Part shown: in pieces, positions 1 through 11,785 of the stretch
How the letters are laid out: each line of letters begins with the position of its first letter
Numbering within the stretch: the stretch's first letter is position 1
Source: Chanos chanos
Taxonomy: Eukaryota > Chordata > Actinopteri > Gonorynchiformes > Chanidae
Assembly: GCF_902362185.1 (NCBI RefSeq)
Contig: NC_044498.1
Location: forward strand, 43,433,036 to 43,497,035
DNA: 64,000 nt
Reading direction: 5' to 3'
Notes under the pieces: generated by a model
Database searches by the model: none
Told to the model about the DNA's origin: nothing
The model's input: only the letters and a program-made list of their open reading frames with translations
Position numbers and translations under genes: made by a program

Positions 1-352
1 ACAAACACCTAGAAGAAGGTAATTAGGAGGCCATATGTTAAAGCATGTATTATTTTTAAGCTGTCTTTATTGAAGGTCTGGATTTTTTTTGCTGCATGCC
101 AAAAGAATAATGAATAATTGTAACCAAATGAAAATAACTGCTTTCTAATATGCGGGCCTCAAGGAAACAATATTAATCTTCAGATTCAAAGCGGGCATTT
201 TCAGTGTTTTAATGTGTTTCTAATTTATATTTTCTTTTTCATTTCATAGTTTTTCTCCTATTTTCAGAAGATACCTGGTTAAATATTACACGGCCAAAAA
301 TAATAAATCTCCCTGGAAAAATAATAACTAATCTACTCTACAATAGGCAACC

Positions 353-713
353 TGTCACAACCTGCACCGCCATTTTGGACTTTTGGTTTGCCATGTCTTT
401 GTGCTCCTGTTCTTTGTCTGTCTCCGCCCCTCACCTGTTCCTGTTTTGTCTCATTATTACCTTGTTAATTTTATCCAATCCTGTGTTGCCCTGTTCAGTT
501 CTCCTTCTATTTAAGTCCTAGTGTTTGCCTTGTACTTTGTCTATCGTTGTTTGTGTATTTTGCGCACTGTCATGCTGCACCTTTTTGTTATCGGCTTTTG
601 TTATTTGTTTGCACTGTATTATGGTCTTCATTTTAAGTAAAGCCTTCCGTTTTTTCACCTTCAACCATCGTGTCTTTGCACTTGGGTCCTGCACCACACC
701 ACCAGCCGTGACA
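353..713 (+). mobile_element. Solo LTR of an LTR retrotransposon, probably Gypsy-like
   Basis: The block begins TGTCAC and ends GTGACA, the short inverted termini expected of an LTR. It is flanked on both sides by the same 5-bp target duplication, CAACC, at 348-352 and 714-718. Inside are a TATA-like TATTTAAG near 508 and, toward the 3' end, a poly-A-signal-like AAGTAAAG before the CTTGGGTCCTGCACC tail common in teleost LTRs. No internal coding region or second LTR adjoins it, so it is a fossil left by LTR-LTR recombination. The matching target duplication suggests moderate rather than great age. Family assignment is from recognition only. Confidence 0.8.
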
Positions 714-1082
714 CAACCATGTTGGGTACACAGTCACAAGTCTGTTAAAAAAAAAAATGTGTTGCTCGTCAGCAAATGTTACGCATGTGCATGAAGAAAC
801 ACAGTGAACTAACAGCTTTGAGGAGGTAATTAAATCAAAATTGATTTCAGGCAGGGAGAGTCTTGACAGCTTATGAGATGCTATGCATGTGAACAAGCCC
901 TGGAGGCATTCACCGTATGATTTTCTTTCTTTTTTTTTACACACAGAGGAATCAATGACCTTTTCCACTAGTTACACTCAACAGAAAACATATGGACATT
1001 AAATACCTGAACCGCGAGGCAGTCACTCTGAAACTGGCAAGAGTGTTGTGATGTCTTTCAGCTTGGATTGTTTTCACAAATT

Positions 1083-1101
1083 GTGTGTGTGTGTGTGTGT
1101 A
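1083..1101. repeat. GT microsatellite
   Basis: Short GT dinucleotide run, followed by further degenerate TGTGT sequence to about 1130. Confidence 0.9.
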
Positions 1102-1698
1102 CACGCATGTGAATTTGTGTGTGTTTGTCTGTCAGAGCATAACAGCAACTGGCCACATTGTTCAAGATCTCATTCACTGCCTCACTTAATCATTTTCTTT
1201 ATCACTCTGTTACATACAGACATGAACAGACCGAGAAAGGGGGGGGGGGGGCAACTTCGCCAGCCGTCAGTGACATATTGAGAAAAAGAAAAACAAACTC
1301 TTAAACCACTCTCTTGGTACGTTATGGGACAACAAAAAATATACGATAAATATCAAATTGTTGCTAAATTCAATATGCAATGCTTCCATATTTAATTTCT
1401 TAATAAGCACAGTCCCTGGAAAAGTGGCACGCAGAACTAAGCCAGAGTTATCATACCAGTTAATCTCAAGTGACGTGCCATCTGCAACAGTAATTTCAGC
1501 ATGTGTTCTTTACATTCATAATCTTGTTTACATTTTAATACCATATGGTATCGATAATTATCGGATTTCATCACCAAACTCTATGCTACGTCTCATGTTT
1601 ACTTTGATAAGTCAGTTTCTCTTACAATCCTAGCCATTCCCAGGTGCAGTGGCTTTAAATGAACAGAGAGTGGTATACATTTTTACTGGTGGCTCTGC

Positions 1699-1701
1699 AG
1701 T

Positions 1702-1733
<32 letters not shown>
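1699..1733. repeat. CA microsatellite
   Basis: Almost perfect CA repeat of about 17 units in intergenic DNA. Confidence 0.95.
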
Positions 1734-1738
<5 letters not shown>

Positions 1739-2117
1739 ATGAATGCACTGCATTATGTTCATATACACAAAGAAATGTGCTTACAGTGCCTCATTTTCAC
1801 AGACCATTACACGTTTGACATAGAGCGAATTTTTCGACCACCCATACCATCTGCCAGAGCAGCCTTTTCCTTCGTGTGTGTGGCAGAGATCAAGGTAAAG
1901 AAACACAAGAGACAAAAGCACCAACTTCAGCACCTTGTAAACTCAAACCCCTTAACGAAGCCTCCCTCAGACTGCCACCATTTACACCTCGTCAGGTAAG
2001 GCTCACAGAACAATGCCAGGCAGGTTTGACACCCAAGTTTTCCAACATTTCCAACAAACATTTCATCTCTTCTAAAACACAATCACAACACTCAGCAGGC
2101 AACTGGGCTACAAACAC

Positions 2118-2165
2118 TCACGCGTACACACACGCACAAGCACACGTCCACACACACACACACAG
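2118..2165. repeat. Imperfect CA microsatellite
   Basis: Interrupted CA-rich tract (ACACGCACAAGCACACG type) ending in a purer CA run and GAGA. Confidence 0.85.
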
Positions 2166-3379
2166 AGAGAAAGAGCAAAGAATAACTTATCTCAGTTGCT
2201 CTTTCTCTTTTTCAGAAATTCTCTGCTACTCTATCTGACTGACTTTCACTGACATTGTGAATCTCGTTTGGTTTTTCTTATCTGACGATGTAATCATTCT
2301 CCTCCAAAACCTCGAATCCCCTGTCCCTGCATATTGTTTATCAAGCATGAACACGACTCGCTGAAGATGCAGTAGATATGACTGACATTGCTGTCCTCAT
2401 GGAACAGGAGGTTGTCATTGGATTTAGAGATACTGATACAAAGGTGGGGCATTTGATTCGCCAGTCAGGTTTGCCCTTTATTTTTGCTATTTGAAGGTTA
2501 CACTCTCCAAACTAAACTCATACTTCACCAGAATTTTCCATTACTGGTGAAGTTTAGACAATAACAGTATAGAGAAACACTAATAGTGTCATGAAAGGAA
2601 ACATAATGTTCTCGCTTATCAAATATGCAAATTGAGTCATTTGAATTACTAGAGTATTAGCATTTGAAAAACCTGCCCATATGGTCTGGAAGTGTGCCTG
2701 AAAGACAAGCAACTGCTTTACGGAATAGGGAAAAATGGGAGCATATTGAATTTAGCAAAATTAAGTTTTGTGTGCACACTAACAAAGAACAGTAAATGCA
2801 CCCACAGTAATCAGTCATTTCAATTTCCTTTCATTCACATCCATGATAATCACCATTAACTGCGTGCTTTGATTCAACACGTTTATGATTATTAACAAAG
2901 GTGATACATTTGTTGTTGTCATAAAAGACCCTACACACATTTCATTTAGTGAGAGTGAGTAGACTGTTGCTGCGGTTATTGTTCAGAGCTGTCCTTGTCA
3001 GAGAGAGGGACACAAAGAGACACAGGAACTCTTCCAGATTCCATGGCTCCATAAATCTAATTTCAGTAATTGAAGGCTGTAAAGTTTATTCCATATGGAC
3101 TAAAGAGAGAAAAAAAAATGGATGGGCAGGTAAAACTGAAAGACCTATTAGACACAATGTAGGTATTATGTCAAGCAGACCTTTTAAGAATTCTTAACCC
3201 TTTCCACGTGATGGGCGCCGCGTTATTTTTCACAGCTTCGCAAAAAGGGGGAAGGCGTCAGCATTTCAAGAGAAAAATAGGCATAAAGTGAATCTCTGTC
3301 ACGTGAATGGGTGCCTTTCACTGGAGCTGACATCGCTGTTTGAACTGAAAGCCTATCCCTGAGTTCTAATCCCTTCTTA

Positions 3380-3640
3380 AGTCTCGACTTCATTAATCCT
3401 CACACCGGTCAATAAAATTATATCACTGCTTTATTGAAAGTGGAGGAGAGCACAAATACCGCTTTTAATGGAATGGAAACTATTTGGGGCTCAGTCCAAT
3501 GAAATCACACCTAAGCACATTAATTATGTCTTTTCCTCAGCCTGAACGCAAACACTGACTCCAGGCTTCTGATAACGATCGGTCAGAGATTAATATCCGA
3601 TTAAAACAGCAATTTTAGTGTGAAATCTCAGGGTATATGC
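3380..3640. promoter_or_regulatory. Candidate conserved noncoding element
   Basis: This noncoding block is rich in homeodomain-like cores (CATTAATC, ACATTAATTATG, GATTAATATC, GATTAAAAC) with a mixed composition unlike the AT-rich flanks. It contains no simple repeat or open frame. The call is an inference from texture alone; alignment to other fish genomes would settle it. Confidence 0.25.
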
Positions 3641-6600
3641 TGACTTGTTTTCACAGCGACTAGCATTTTATCAGTGGGGTACTGAGGTCAGCTAAGTGCA
3701 CCAGGTAGATAGATTTTACTGTGAAGGCAAACAAGAGGCTAGCATGGGCCTGAGACATAGATTAAGGTTAGGTCATGGTAAGTCTCAAGGTCTTGTCAGT
3801 CTGTGCTCAGGGCAACCTCCATACCACGAAGAGCCACAATACATTTTTCCACAGCAGTGACTTTATTGAGTTATGTCAGAGGTATGATAACTTCATACAA
3901 ATAAGAGACACAACAGGGTTTCAACCACAAGAAAATGTTTCTACCCAGATTTCAAGTTAAAGTGTTCAAAAGTGTGACGACTTCTCTTAGTCAATAACTG
4001 TAAAAGGAAACTGACAGCATGGTCTAAAGCAAGCAAGTCCTGACGGATACAGTCAAAAAGTTAGACCACAGTGTGATCAACGACATCTGCTTACTCATCA
4101 TTCAAATAGATTAAAGTGACAGCAACCCCTAAAATATCAAAATCTCACGCTTTTCTCAATCAGTTAAGTTGCCATCCAAGGCCAGACCTGGGTGCTTTCC
4201 TGCCATACGGTTGGGCGTGGCACTGTCTACAGGTTCTGTCAGATAATCAATCAAAAGAGAGTGGATTTTTTATTCATTTCACCAAAGGATTTTGCCGTGA
4301 TCCTCCGTTGGAACTTTGAGGCAGATCAAAAGTGCATGTCAGCTCTTGACATCTACAATCTATACAGATGGCAAGAAAAAGGGATGGTTCCCTTTTTGGT
4401 TGTTTGTCACTGTCAGCGAAAAGAAATGCTCCTTGTCATTACTCAGTGGGGAAATTTTACCACGATTTAACAAACATCCATTAAAAAGAGTTCAGTGAGT
4501 CAAGACGAAGGACGTTTAAAATTGCATGTGATCTCCATGACAACTATTTGTTTAAAAACCAATTATGCTTTTGCAGCTTTTTTGATAGGCAATAATCATA
4601 TTATATCTTCTTTCCTCTTTAAAGGGAAACTGTTGGGTATTATTATTTCAGTGTCACTGGGCATTTGAAAATGATTGGAAACAGTTACATTTACAGTTCT
4701 GTTCTGTTCTGTTCTTATCATTCATTTTTATCAGTATTTTGGAATATGATCTCACAGCATGTTATTAGCTGCTGTGCACTGGTCAAGCATATTAATTCAG
4801 TACAACTATTCAGCACAACTACAGGCTTCAAATTAAGCTCTGTCTTCGTTCGAATTAAGTGTGGAATGTATCTAAAATAGAGTGGATTCTTTGGAAATCT
4901 CTGTCTGTTAGTAAGTATCCTAAATTCCAGCTACTTCAAGGTCATAATGTCAGATAGACAGGGTGCCAGATGGCAGAGTATTCTGCAATCTGAAAATTAC
5001 AAATGACGGTATCTGAGGGAAAGTGTAACTTCTTTTGGTCATGGTGGTGAAGCGTCAGCTTGAAAAATATTTAGCACTTCAAATCTAACTTCCACTGAAC
5101 CATGATAAGTAACACCTAGAACTTTGCCACTGCTCCAAACACCCTTTCCCATCGACAATTGTTACTTAAATTGAGCAAAAAAAAAAAAACAATTTTGTAG
5201 TCTTTTTAGATTGAAGAGATGAAACTGTAGCAAGTTTGTGGAATGTGGTCTTCATATTTGAAAAAGATTGTTTTATAAGGGTCTTTATCGAATAACTGCT
5301 TTTGATTTTTCTTTTAACCGTTATTGTTTCATACTGGGCTATCATTCACTGTTGCACAGCTCCATAAATCAATAGTGACTGCATGAAAATCCACATACGT
5401 AGCAGAAATGGGATCCTATTTCATGGAAATTGCTTTGACAAACTGAGGGGCGGAGTAGAGATGGCAATGCAATCCTGCCTCAGTCATATGACCTGCTCCC
5501 CTCTATTCTCTATTCCATTTCAGAAATTTGAAAGGTTGAAAATGGCTCAATACTGTCCCACCACTGTTCCCAGTGCTGTTCAAGAAATCTATAAAGATCC
5601 CTTGAAATGGTCAAGTTTTAGGAGCTAAACCCTTTTGAAGGTCTGTCAGTCAATCTTGTGTTCTCTTATTGGATTCCCAGTACGTACTGTAGGGATGAAA
5701 TAAATAAATTTACAGCACAGAAGGGTTTCAGAAAGACCAAAATGATTCTGATACCAGGGAATCTGACACAGTTCCACTGTTACCAGTTCTGTTGGTTGAG
5801 GAGATGGTTTTCATTTCCAGTCTTTTTACAGCTGCAGGGAAATCAGTTGATATGTTTTGACTGATCATATCTGTGTTATGAATTTTAGGTAGGGGCACAT
5901 TTATCAGTGATTTAATTAATACTTAAATTAATAAATCAATTATTAACAAGTTATGATCAACAAAAATTAAATATATAAATAAAGTAAGGGAAGTATACTA
6001 GGCATATATGCAAAATTAAATGTTTTATAGTGTTCAAAAATACTTAAAAATGTCTAACATATATCCACTTTTTTTTTTTTAAAACAATGCACCTTGGCTG
6101 TAAAGTTTACCTTGGCTGTAAACTTTAAAAAAAAAAACATTATCAGTGAGATCATCAAGCCTTAAAGAGGCTACACGTAACATGAAGCTGTGTTTTGATT
6201 TGTTCAGCCGGTGAAGAAAATCAGTACATGACAAAAGTGTCAGTACATGATGGAAACACGCCTTTATTTTATTTAAACTAATTTTGCAGGTATAATTTTT
6301 CACTTCTGAACAGACTGAAATTTAAAACTATTGTTATCGGGCTGTAATCGGGCTGAATACTCAGAACTGAAATGTAATATTATTACAAATGTTTCTGAAG
6401 TATTAAAGCAATAAATTTACACAACACAACATATGACTATGAATTACTCTCAGCATTGTGGAAGAGTCATTGTTAAAATATAAATCTTCATAGCAGAATA
6501 GTCTCACACTGTATACTGAAGTCAAGAACTCTAAGCAGTCTTTAGAGCATATTAAGTGGTGCCCACCAATTTTTCTCATGGTTAAAGTGAAATGGAAGCT

Positions 6601-7570
6601 TTTCTTCGACGTTGTCTGATACAGTACCAGTTTCACAATGGAAAATCTTCGCAGGAACATGGACCTGTAGAGGCGTCACCACTCAATTATAAACTTTTCC
6701 TCACCCGTTCACAATCTGACCTGAAACACCTTGTTCCAAAACCCCCAAACTCTATTCTCAGCTCTTGAGTGAGGTTGCAATCCAATTTCCACTGTGTGAA
6801 GTCATTTGACAGGCAGCACTGCCATGTGCACAACAGGATCTGGGGGTTACATGATTAAGACTGACCTCCAAGGAAGACATGCAGAATGGGTCTATGACAG
6901 ACAGCTCGTGTCATGGAGGATATTACGCGTCAGTATATTCTGTTTCCATTCCTGTGATTTCTCATTTTAAATTTTAAATTTTAAACAAATGGGTCCTACT
7001 TCGGTTTTAATATTTATTGCGCTCGCTGAAGTGGATATCAGTGTGTTATCTCAGCTCAGTTTTCATATTTTTCAATATTTCTTTTTTTCATTTTTTGCAA
7101 AACCTATCTTGGCCCAGAAGTAGGCAGACCACAAGAGAAGTAGTTGGGCAGTCAGTCAGCTAGCTAGCTGTGTATGCTTACAGCAGTAAGGGAAAAGGGA
7201 TGGAAAAGCCATAGTTATTTATTCAACCTAGTTACAATGAAGAGGTACATCCTTTTTACAGCCAATGGTAATAAAAAAGACAGCATGAGCACAGAGATAA
7301 TCACATTAATTTTCTAGGTTCCACAGTTAACAATTATAGTTGAAAGACTGATGATCTCTAATGCCATGTTGGCCTAGCAAAGTGTATTCGATCGTTTTGA
7401 ATGATGAAACAATAAAAATAATTTAAAAAATAAGTAAATAAAAACATGATGCAAAATGCTATTTTGTGAACATTGTGCACGTGCATATTGTCATTTTGCT
7501 GAGAATAGATCCATTTTAAACTCCACCTTTCTCATGAATAACTGATAAGCTTAGCTAAAAGATCTCTTCA

Positions 7571-7631
7571 ATGGAGAGAATGAAGCACTTCACAGTAGTC
7601 ATTATTGTCTCACTGCTCTCCACACAAACCT
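7571..7631 (+). other. Candidate signal-peptide first exon, possibly orphan
   Basis: An ATG at 7571 opens a frame reading MERMKHFTVVIIVSLLSTQT: a short charged start followed by a hydrophobic core, as in secreted Ly6-like or other small secreted proteins. The frame runs straight into a strong splice donor (T|GTGAGTAAA at 7631/7632). A good acceptor (polypyrimidine then CACAG) follows at about 8045, but joining to it gives only about a dozen more codons before a stop. I could not find a cysteine-rich second exon, so this may be a decayed gene, a chance frame, or a gene whose other exons I missed. Confidence 0.25.
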
Positions 7632-9539
7632 GTGAGTAAAATGATCTAATCCATTACTGTGACCATGGTAGGTTAACTGTGCAGCTATGAGGTCTAAACT
7701 GTTTCTAAATTGAGACAGGTTCAAACTGTTCAAATGTCAGCCATTACGCAATGAAATTGGCACAAATGTAAGGACCGTTAAAAAAATGACAAAAATTTCA
7801 ATATTTCCTCGGCTGCTAACATACCATCACAGTGGGCTTAATATTTCTTAATGTTTCTAGCGCGAATCGGTATCTGTTTGAATCAGGGCACTAATTGTCA
7901 TCTCATTCATGAGTACTTTTTGTGCTATGCCAAAACTAGATTTTTTTAAGGCTTTACAGCTGGACTGAAAAGTCTGTTTAAGGGCATTTGACAAGACAAC
8001 TTAACTGTTGTCACATGCCATGGTCTTTTTCTCCTTCTTTCACAGTAAAGCTGGGTTCCTGCAGTCCGTCTCATCTCTCTTAGAGCTAATCGAAAAGCTG
8101 TGTCAACTGCCGCACTGCTTTGGAATCACGAGTGCTGGCAAAGGACACATAATCAATCGTTCCTCTCCTGCCGACGGGAGGGATAAAAGGGGTGGGGGGG
8201 TGTAGAATGCTTACGGGTGCAGTTAGCTGTCTCACTCCCCCTTTCTTTCTGTCTATAACGGTCTGTTTCCAACTTTGGATTAAATGAAAATTCTGTAGTA
8301 GATGGCACACTTTCTATTTTCTGTTGTCAGAATCATCACTCTGAATCATCAACACCTTTAATCGTTATTTAAGTGCACAAAATGAATTTCAAAAAATGTT
8401 GAAACCCATAAAATAGGCTCCTTATCTCACTGCTCATCAGCAGTGACAAACATGCTCGAAGCTCATAGTTGTACTAAACAAAACCAAAATATATAAGTCA
8501 TTTACTTTTAAGAAAACCTGATTCTGAAAAAAAAAATCTCGTGTTCTTCACTACCACTTCCTCTTAATCTCAAACTTTTTCCCGAGGTTGAATAAGCCAA
8601 TTCATACACCAATTCATAACTGCCAGAGGTCAGCTAGAGACCTGGCTTCCACTCTGAGGCTGATTCTTCACCTCTTTCCCATTTCTCTCTCTTGAGCACA
8701 GTGGCTTTTTCAGGCGGGAAATCACTGCAGGTACGCTGCACTTAAGAGTGGAGACGCTGACACAAGACCCTGCTGAGTGTAGACTGTGTTTGGCACTGAA
8801 AAGTGTTAACAGCTTGGTGTATGAAGCATGAGGACAAAGGGGAGATGTTTGAATTGAAATATACACTCAGATTATTATTTTTTTTCACTGTATTTATTTT
8901 TTGACAATCACGCTAGGCGATTATCAATACCGGAGCCAGTTCATTTTTTTTTTCTTATCATGAAAAACTTAGCTTCTTTAATAAATATACAAGAAGGATA
9001 TCCATGTCAGTCTTTACTTGCTGCTGCAAATCCAATTCATTGACCAAAGCCATGCAGGGATCTACAAAGAAAAATCACCTGATTTTACCTCATAAAAATA
9101 ATCCCCTAATTTTACCTGTCAAGTGATTTTACCTAATAGAATTGTACACTGACCGTTCTCCTTTTGTCCCGCTTTGTGTGAAAAATGGCATTTCCTCTCA
9201 GGTACAGACTTCTCCATATCTATTAAAGAAATGCACAGCCTGTCTTGCAATGACTGCTCTGAGACATACTTCTGTTCTTCATTGCACTCACCAACAAGAA
9301 TGAGGTTTCTAAAACTTTGGTCGACACAGATAAAGCAGGCAAATATATTGCCTGCATTTTCAATTTGCTGTAATTCTCTGGGCACATCACTTAAAAAACA
9401 GCTCAGCTATCCGGAGGGCGTCTCCCAATTGGCTGAAGTTTTGCATCTCAAAACTGGGTTGAAATAGCTACATCTTCTAAACAAATTCATCACCTCTTTT
9501 GCATGGGGAGAGAGTTCTGACTAGTAACATCCGAATCTG
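7632..9539. other. Intergenic stretch, no gene recognised
   Basis: No recognisable exon. It includes a G-rich segment with a TATA-like GGATAAAAGG near 8180-8198, several poly-T runs and short AT-rich frames. The minus-strand open frame near 9119-9385 may be an extension of the adjoining decayed hAT element, but I could not match it to transposase. Confidence 0.4.
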
Positions 9540-10790
9540 ACAACATTCCTAAGGAATAACAAAATTACTCAGTCTAACAGAGAAATTCTCTTTTAGCTGT
9601 GTGATGAAATCCTTCTCTGGCTGCAAGAGCTTGCAGCCATGCACTCCCTGCTGCATCAGTGTGGGGAGGTACAGTAGCCTTCCTTATGGCAGGTCTGAAA
9701 GAAAGAACTCAAGTTTCTTGCCGAAGGCATTTTATGCCTTATCCACCACCATTTTCTACTGCACTGCTGCAGATTTAAAAAATTCAAAGGGGGAAGGTGT
9801 GTTAGTCAAAAATGTCTTGCATTATTATGAAGACCAACAGTTGTCTTTTTCAATTTGTATGAGAAAAAGGTCCTTCGGCTCACTTCAACAATTTTCCTGT
9901 ATTTAGCAAGGACCACATCATCGTGGACGACAGAAGATTCAGACACAAGCTTGCATAAGATTCAGTGTTGCATGTTTGAAGTCTTCTTGACAAAGCTGAT
10001 TATCTTTATTCTTTTGCCTGTGACATTTTACAGGTCCCTGCTTAATCTGACACACGGCACATTGAGACAATGAGAAAATGAAGTGCACTCATTTGGGAAG
10101 CAATCTCCTTAATGCTGTTCACAAAGCCCTTCATTCTGAATCCTATGGTCAGTGTCCAGTCAGTAGCAATGTACCAAGGAGGATGTTATCAGTGGTATTA
10201 CCTTCCAAACCCATTAAAGCTAGCAGCTCCTCCATAAAGTTACTGCCATCAAAATACACAGCCATGCAATATCTGTATTGTGGGTCTATTCATCAGAAGC
10301 TAAGGACATGTGTTTGGCATGGTTGACAGTATCATGTACAGGCTACTACACATTCTCAGCCAAGACATGGACAGATGTAACAGACAAAGGCAACTGCTTG
10401 ACAAAGACAGTTAAGCTACCCAGGGATTTAGCTGTAGCTTGCCACACTACAACATTTGACGTGTACTCATGTACGCATCTCAGCGTTGGTAAGCGGCTTG
10501 TTGTGCTTGGTACAAACGTAGAGATAACATGTAGAGATGCAATGGTAGCCTTCTCTTGTAAAGGGTGATGATTGTCATGCTGAGTGAGCAGCTCACTTTC
10601 AGTGCCTCTATTTGCCTGTGTGGGGCCTCTGAAAGTTCTTGAAAGGCCATGCTTAGATTGGTCATAACAACTAACATTATATTCATCATAAATAAAGACC
10701 ATTTCATTGTATATAAGACATGCACTTAGGTTTGCATTAAGGAAAGATGGCATGATTAATGTATGCTTCTCTATATAAGCCCCTTTCACA
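9540..10790 (-). mobile_element. Decayed hAT-family DNA transposon (transposase relic)
   Basis: Read on the minus strand, pieces of a hAT transposase of the ZBED5/GTF2IRD2-like type appear in the right order. KQLPLSVTSV then LAENV is at about 10348-10410. A broken form of the DESTD motif, LASDE-stop-TD, is near 10290. YFDGSNFMEELLALMGLEGN follows at about 10185-10250, then GFVNSIKEIASQMSALHFLI near 10070-10135, and a probable C-terminal piece, FITQLKENFSVRLSNFVIP, near 9560-9620. Stops and frame changes separate them, so the gene is dead. I see no clear terminal inverted repeats or target duplication. Order and spacing fit one element decayed in place. Confidence 0.75.
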
Positions 10791-11278
10791 CATACACTGC
10801 AACCCTAAAATAATCTAGATTCTAACCAGAGGGACTGTATGTGTGAACGCAAATGTCCGAATCAGACAGATCAGATTCTAAACAGACTTTATTCTTCCAG
10901 CCCCCTAGTACAAAATCCATTTTATATTCGATTGAGTTCATGTGTGAATTGAGCAGATTATAGTCCAGAGAATGCACAGCGAGTAAGTGGGCGTGTTGAT
11001 GACGTTTCCATCATGTATGCTGTTGACCTTTCTGTCATGCGACTGGTGACCAGAAGAATACAAATATCCAAAGGTGAAGAAGAAGGGTCATTTACACAAA
11101 CAAGACACCAACGAAAATGTCCAACTGGAGACACGACGAGATTCGGGAACTTCCATCCGTAAGGAAGGGCCAAAGCCGAAATAGTAAGACAAGTCCAAGG
11201 GACAGCAAGAGACTCGGTCGTATGTGACCAAATCATGAACTGGCTACGTGAACGCGGTGTAATCCAAACAAAGGTGCA
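10776..11278 (+). mobile_element. PIF/Harbinger DNA transposon fragment with Myb-like gene start
   Basis: The left end, from CCCTTTCACACATACA near 10781 to a partly complementary GGGACTGTATGTGTGAACG near 10831-10850, is a foldback terminus typical of teleost Harbinger elements. An ATG at 11117 starts MSNWRHDEIREL. After one frame change the sequence continues KAEIVRQVQGTARDSVVCDQ and NWLRERGVIQTKVQ. This is the Myb/SANT-like DNA-binding protein that Harbinger elements encode beside their transposase. The copy stops where a GT microsatellite begins at about 11279; the nuclease gene and right end are missing. It abuts the hAT relic directly. Confidence 0.7.
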
Positions 11279-11345
11279 GGTGTGTGTGTTTGTGTGTATG
11301 TGTGTGTGTGTGTGTGTGTGTGTTGTGTGTCTGTGTTTGTGTTTA
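11279..11345. repeat. GT microsatellite
   Basis: Imperfect GT repeat that truncates the Harbinger fragment. Confidence 0.9.
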
Positions 11346-11718
11346 AGGGCATATATGCATGTGAGGGTTAATATTTAACTCGACTAAGTACATGATTTAA
11401 CTAGCATCATTTGAAGAGGCCAAGAAGGGGGTCAAACAGTTTGCTTGTCTTGTGAATGGAATATATTTGTGGTAAAAGAGACGGCTGCAAAGTAAGACAG
11501 TTTGATCAGTGTACTCCACCACCCTCTACTGCCCTCCCCAAATGAAGACAGATCAATCGACCAAAGCAAGTCACTTGCCAAAGCACTTTTGTCTGAGACC
11601 TAATGCCTCCCAGGACAGCAGCTCCAAACATTTGGCTTTTTTCTCTCTCATTTAATCGATCCAATATACACATCTTAATCTCTGAGAGAAATATTTCCCT
11701 GGCTGCGTTGGGTGAAAG

Positions 11719-11785
11719 TGGGGCGGGCAGGCGGGTGGGCAGGGGGGTGCAGGGGGTGGGAGTGCAGGGGAAGGGGGGGGGGGGT
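11719..11785 (+). repeat. G-rich tract with quadruplex potential
   Basis: Many G runs (GGGCGGG, GGTGGGC, GGGGGG, GGGGG, and a 12-G run near 11773-11784) lie close together on the plus strand, meeting the usual G3+N1-7 pattern several times over. Confidence 0.7.

Larger units (their letters stand above)
714..7570. other. Gene-poor intergenic stretch
   Basis: I see no convincing exon here. Open frames are short, AT-rich and without recognisable protein sequence. The stretch holds GT/CA microsatellites (1083-1101, 1699-1733, 2118-2165), a G run (1241-1252), poly-A/T runs, a short tandem duplication of ACCTTGGCTGTAAA (about 6091-6124) and one possible conserved noncoding block (3380-3640). It may be regulatory DNA downstream of kcns3. 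Confidence 0.5.

Noticed and set aside
525-968. Open frames on both strands
   Set aside because: They lie largely inside the solo LTR and its flank and have no protein-like sequence.
10346-10789. 147-codon minus-strand open frame as a host gene
   Set aside because: It carries hAT transposase motifs and continues in broken form downstream; it is a transposon relic.
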